The notes below the pieces were generated by a model. That model was not told where the DNA came from. It did not search any database and saw only the letters and a program-made list of their open reading frames with translations. The translations under genes were made by a program, and so were the position numbers. A stretch of DNA of 7,075 nucleotides from CAVVXX01 sp052389895 (GTDB lineage: Bacteria; Pseudomonadota; Alphaproteobacteria; Micropepsales; Micropepsaceae), in NCBI GenBank assembly GCA_052389895.1, contig JBQTHM010000005.1, positions 1 through 7,075 of the forward strand, read 5' to 3'. Each line of letters opens with the position of its first letter. The first letter of the stretch is position 1. Positions 5,229 to 7,075 of the stretch are shown here, piece by piece.

Positions 5229-5401
5229 GCCCCCTCAGTCGGCTTCGCCGACAGCTCCCCCAGAGGGGGAGCATGAAACGGAAATCAGAAATCGGAACTC
5301 GGAAATCGGAAATGGCTGTCTGGCTTCCGAATTCCGGTTTCAGACTTCTGATCATCCTCCCCCCTTGGGGGAGGTGTCGTCCGCAGGACGACGGAGGGGG
5401 C
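5229..5401. repeat. Modular palindromic element, copy C (long-spacer form)
   Basis: A complete copy bounded by GCCCCCTC (5229) and GAGGGGGC (ends 5401). It has hairpin I GTCGGC-TTC-GCCGAC (5238-5252), hairpin II GCTCCCCC-AGA-GGGGGAGC (5254-5272), hairpin III CCTCCCCC-CTT-GGGGGAGG (5356-5374) and hairpin IV GTCGTCC-GCA-GGACGAC (5376-5392). The spacer between hairpins II and III is much longer than in copy B (about 83 against 15 bases). It is less GC-rich: a purine-rich stretch (AATCGGAA-type units, 5279-5312) and a partly complementary stretch (5322-5352) form an imperfect long hairpin. The element starts six bases after the stop of the upstream gene and ends 18 bases before ATG 5420. Confidence 0.88.
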
Positions 5402-5419
5402 ACGCCACGAAAGCACATA

Positions 5420-5980
5420 ATGTCACTCGAATTGATAACCGCGCCGGCGGAGGAGCCCGTCAGCCTCGCCGACGCCAAGGCGCATCTGCGCGTGGATACC
5501 AACGACGACGACGCGCTGATAACGCGCCTCATCGCCGCCGCGCGGCAAGCGGCCGAAGAGGCCACCGGCCGCGCGTTTGTCGCGCAAACCTGGCGCCTGT
5601 GGCTCGACGGCTGGCCCAGCGAATGGGCGATAGAGCTTCCGCGCCCGCCACTCATCGGCGTGAGTTCCATCACCGCCTACGACAGAAACGGAAACGCCAC
5701 GGTGGTGGACGCGGAAACCTATTTGGTGGACGCAGCCGCCAGACCCGGCCGTGTGGTGTTCGACACGACCGTGCTGCCGCCCGTAATTCTGCGCGCGGCC
5801 AACGCCATCGCGGTTGAGTTCGACGCGGGCTACGGCGCCGCGGCCGTCGTGCCGGCCGGCATCGTGGCGGGCGTGCTGGCCTGGATCGCGCATCTCTACG
5901 AACTGCGCGGCGAGAGCGAAACGCCGCCGCCGGCGCAGGCGCTTGCCCTGCTGGCACCTTACCGGGTGTTCGCGCTGTGA
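5420..5980 (+). CDS. Head-tail connector protein (HK97 gp6 / phiE125 gp8-like)
   Basis: This adaptor ring protein binds the portal from below and starts the neck to which the head closure protein attaches. The product from ATG 5420 has 186 residues. The family signature is clear: LELITAPAEEPVSLADAKAHLRVD (3-26), the DDDALITRLIAAARQAAEEATGRAF block (about 29-53) and QTWRLWLDGWP (56-66). Next come the ELPRPPLIGVSSITAYDRNG strand region (72-91), a DAETYLVD element, a central VEFDAGYGA (132-140) and a final helix (about 144-163). The frame is open upstream to ATG 5273, but that stretch is the palindromic element at 5229-5401. Residue 1 at 5420 gives the normal family N-terminus. The ribosome site is weak (GAAAG at 5409-5413). 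The stop overlaps the next start by four bases (GTGA). Confidence 0.93.
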   Translation: MSLELITAPAEEPVSLADAKAHLRVDTNDDDALITRLIAAARQAAEEATGRAFVAQTWRLWLDGWPSEWAIELPRPPLIGVSSITAYDRNGNATVVDAETYLVDAAARPGRVVFDTTVLPPVILRAANAIAVEFDAGYGAAAVVPAGIVAGVLAWIAHLYELRGESETPPPAQALALLAPYRVFAL

Positions 5981-6297
5981 TCGGCGAAGCGAATGCGCGT
6001 GTGACGCTGGAAGCGAAAACGCTGACGCCCGACGGCGGCGGCGGATATGCGGAAACCTGGGAGTCCTATGCCACCGTCTGGGGCGCGCTCGCGCCGCAAT
6101 CGGGGCGCGAACCCGTGGAAGCCGCCCGCCCCGAAATGCGCGTGACCCACCGCCTCACCATCCGCCGGCGCAGCGACGTTTCCGCCAATCACCGCGCGCG
6201 GCAGGGCACGCGCACATTCGCAATCGTGGCCGTGCTCGATGCGGGCTCGCGCGCGCCCTGGATGACATTGCTATGCGAAGAAGGAGCGCCATCATGA
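5977..6297 (+). CDS. Phage head closure / head-tail adaptor protein (SPP1 gp16-like)
   Basis: This protein stacks on the connector ring and closes the filled head before tail joining; it corresponds to GTA gp7. The 106-residue product has the family pattern RVTLEAKTLTPDGGGGYAETW (8-28), ATVWGALAPQSGREPVEAARPE (32-53), THRLTIRRRSDV (57-68) and the closing APWMTLLCEE (93-102). The start is GTG 5977, overlapping the previous stop by four bases, so translation is probably coupled to the connector gene. Its stop TGA likewise overlaps ATG 6294 of the next gene. The gene is intact and of normal length. Confidence 0.93.
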   Translation: MIGEANARVTLEAKTLTPDGGGGYAETWESYATVWGALAPQSGREPVEAARPEMRVTHRLTIRRRSDVSANHRARQGTRTFAIVAVLDAGSRAPWMTLLCEEGAPS

Positions 6298-6572
6298 AAA
6301 CATATCTCGACGATGCCGCGCGCCATATCGCCCGCGCGGCGAACGAAGGAACAATCGCCGCCGCCCGCACATTCGCGGCGCAAACGGGCGCCAACGCAGC
6401 GGAATTGGAAGGCACGATTTCCGTTGTGCTGGAAGGGGCGAACGCGGTCGCCCACGAATTCGGCACGCTTCATTCGCCCGCGCGGCCCGTGCTCAGCCCC
6501 GCGCTGCGCGAGCGCCGGCGCGAAATCGTGCGCGCCACCGGCGAGCACATCGCAAAGGCGTTGAAAGCATGA
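6294..6572 (+). CDS. Short HK97 gp10-like neck/tail protein
   Basis: A 92-residue product starts at ATG 6294, with AAGGAG at 6281-6286 and a 4-bp ATGA overlap with the previous stop. The C-terminal half carries the gp10 signature: NAVAHEFGTLHSPARPVLSPALRERRREI (50-78), equivalent to the usual YVEYGT...ARPFLRPAL. The N-terminal half is an amphipathic helix plus a short beta hairpin (LEGTISVVLEGANAV). Gp10-family proteins sit at the head-tail junction of HK97-like phages. This one is shorter than the roughly 110-150 residues I expect, by loss of part of the N-terminal region. Canonical RcGTA has no gp10-like gene at this position, which argues for prophage origin. The next gene starts in an ATGA overlap at 6569. 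Confidence 0.85.
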   Translation: MKTYLDDAARHIARAANEGTIAAARTFAAQTGANAAELEGTISVVLEGANAVAHEFGTLHSPARPVLSPALRERRREIVRATGEHIAKALKA

Positions 6573-6979
6573 GCGCGAGCGCATGGGCCTTGCAGCAGGC
6601 GGTGTTCGCGGCACTCGTCAACGACGCGGGCGTGCAGGCCATGCTCGGCGATCCGCCCCGCATCTACGACAAGCCGCCCGGCGATGCACCGCTTCCTTAT
6701 TTATTGGTGGGCGACGGCGTGGAGGAGGAATGGGGCACCGCCACCGGCGAAGGCGCCGAGCACACGCTGACGCTCCACGCCTGGTCGCGCGCGGGCGGGC
6801 GGAAAGAATCTCGCGAGATTTTAGCCGCCGTGTACAACGCCCTGCACGGCGCCGAGATTGCGCTCGACGGCTTTCACCTGGTGAACCTGCGCTTCCTGCT
6901 TTCGCAGGTCCTCGTCGAATCCGACGCGCTCACCTTCCACGCCATCGCCCGCTACCGCGCGGTGGTGGAAGAGACGTAG
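6569..6979 (+). CDS. Tail completion protein, DUF3168 family (GTA gp8-like)
   Basis: The 136-residue product ends the head-tail joining block; DUF3168 proteins act at tail completion or joining, directly upstream of the major tail protein in most such clusters. Landmarks: LQQAVFAALVNDAGVQAMLGD (8-28), PRIYDKPPGDAPLPYLLVGD (30-49), a central HTLTLHAWSRAGGRKESREI (65-84) and a C-terminal DALTFHAIARYRAVVEE (119-135). ATG 6569 overlaps the previous stop (ATGA), so it is likely translated by coupling. Its TAG stop donates its last G to the palindromic element starting at 6979. The next gene, expected to be the major tail protein, lies beyond the window. Confidence 0.93.
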   Translation: MSASAWALQQAVFAALVNDAGVQAMLGDPPRIYDKPPGDAPLPYLLVGDGVEEEWGTATGEGAEHTLTLHAWSRAGGRKESREILAAVYNALHGAEIALDGFHLVNLRFLLSQVLVESDALTFHAIARYRAVVEET

Positions 6980-7075
6980 CCCCCTCAGTCCACCTTCGGC
7001 GGACAGCTCCCCCATAGGGGGAGCATGAGATTTTTCATCCTCCCCCACTGGGGGAGGTGCCGAGCGAATGCGAGG
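6979..7075. repeat. Modular palindromic element, copy D (cut by window end)
   Basis: Starts with GCCCCCTC, sharing its G with the TAG stop of the DUF3168 gene. Hairpin I is GTCCACC-TTC-GGCGGAC (6988-7004, one mismatch), hairpin II GCTCCCCC-ATA-GGGGGAGC (7006-7024) and hairpin III CCTCCCCC-ACT-GGGGGAGG (7039-7057). The arm then runs to CGAGG at the window edge, where the closing GAGGGGGC would complete it. The spacer (7025-7038) is short, as in copy B. Confidence 0.85.

Noticed and set aside
5273..5419. N-terminal extension of the connector gene from ATG 5273
   Set aside because: These 49 codons are repeat sequence. The family N-terminus begins at ATG 5420.
1..7075. CRISPR array
   Set aside because: The repeats are long, palindromic, dispersed at kilobase distances and differ in spacer length. 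There is no regular repeat-spacer unit.

Overview
The window is GC-rich and packed with genes, all on the + strand. It is the DNA-packaging and head/connector module of an HK97-like (lambdoid) tailed prophage, most likely in an alphaproteobacterial chromosome. The gene order and protein signatures are those of the head region of alphaproteobacterial prophages and of the related gene transfer agents (GTAs): terminase large subunit (3' end only), portal, [secreted cargo gene], [small membrane/coiled-coil protein], prohead protease, major capsid protein, a conserved capsid-adjacent protein, head-tail connector (gp6 / phiE125 gp8-like), head closure protein, a short HK97-gp10-like protein and a DUF3168 tail completion protein. 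The canonical RcGTA cluster has no gp10-like gene between head closure and DUF3168 and, as far as I recall, no counterpart of the capsid-adjacent gene. I therefore favour a prophage or a prophage-derived relative over a canonical GTA.

Layout: 2-382 terminase C-terminal fragment, ending at an in-frame amber codon where relatives have Trp; 454-577 palindromic element; 608-1804 portal; 1881-2285 secreted protein followed by a strong terminator (2316-2349) and a second hairpin (2346-2375), i.e. a moron-like insert; 2392-2655 single-pass membrane protein with coiled coil; 2661-2796 nested palindromic element; 2812-3354 protease; 3355-3459 modular palindromic element; 3492-4730 capsid; 4741-4783 hairpin element; 4806-5222 capsid-adjacent protein; 5229-5401 modular palindromic element; 5420-5980, 5977-6297, 6294-6572 and 6569-6979, four genes joined by 4-bp stop/start overlaps; 6979-7075 another copy of the modular element, cut by the window end.

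The most notable signal is the density of interspersed palindromic DNA. Almost every junction in the head operon that is not a translational overlap holds a palindromic element. At least three sequence-unrelated families are present, and the larger elements share one design: two self-complementary hairpins that are also inverted copies of each other. One family (four copies, two truncated by the window) abuts stop codons and shows stem-preserving substitutions. A right-end copy sits at base 1 and runs in frame into the terminase. Together with the amber stop, this suggests a long-resident, decaying or domesticated prophage colonised by host repeats. The other head genes look intact.
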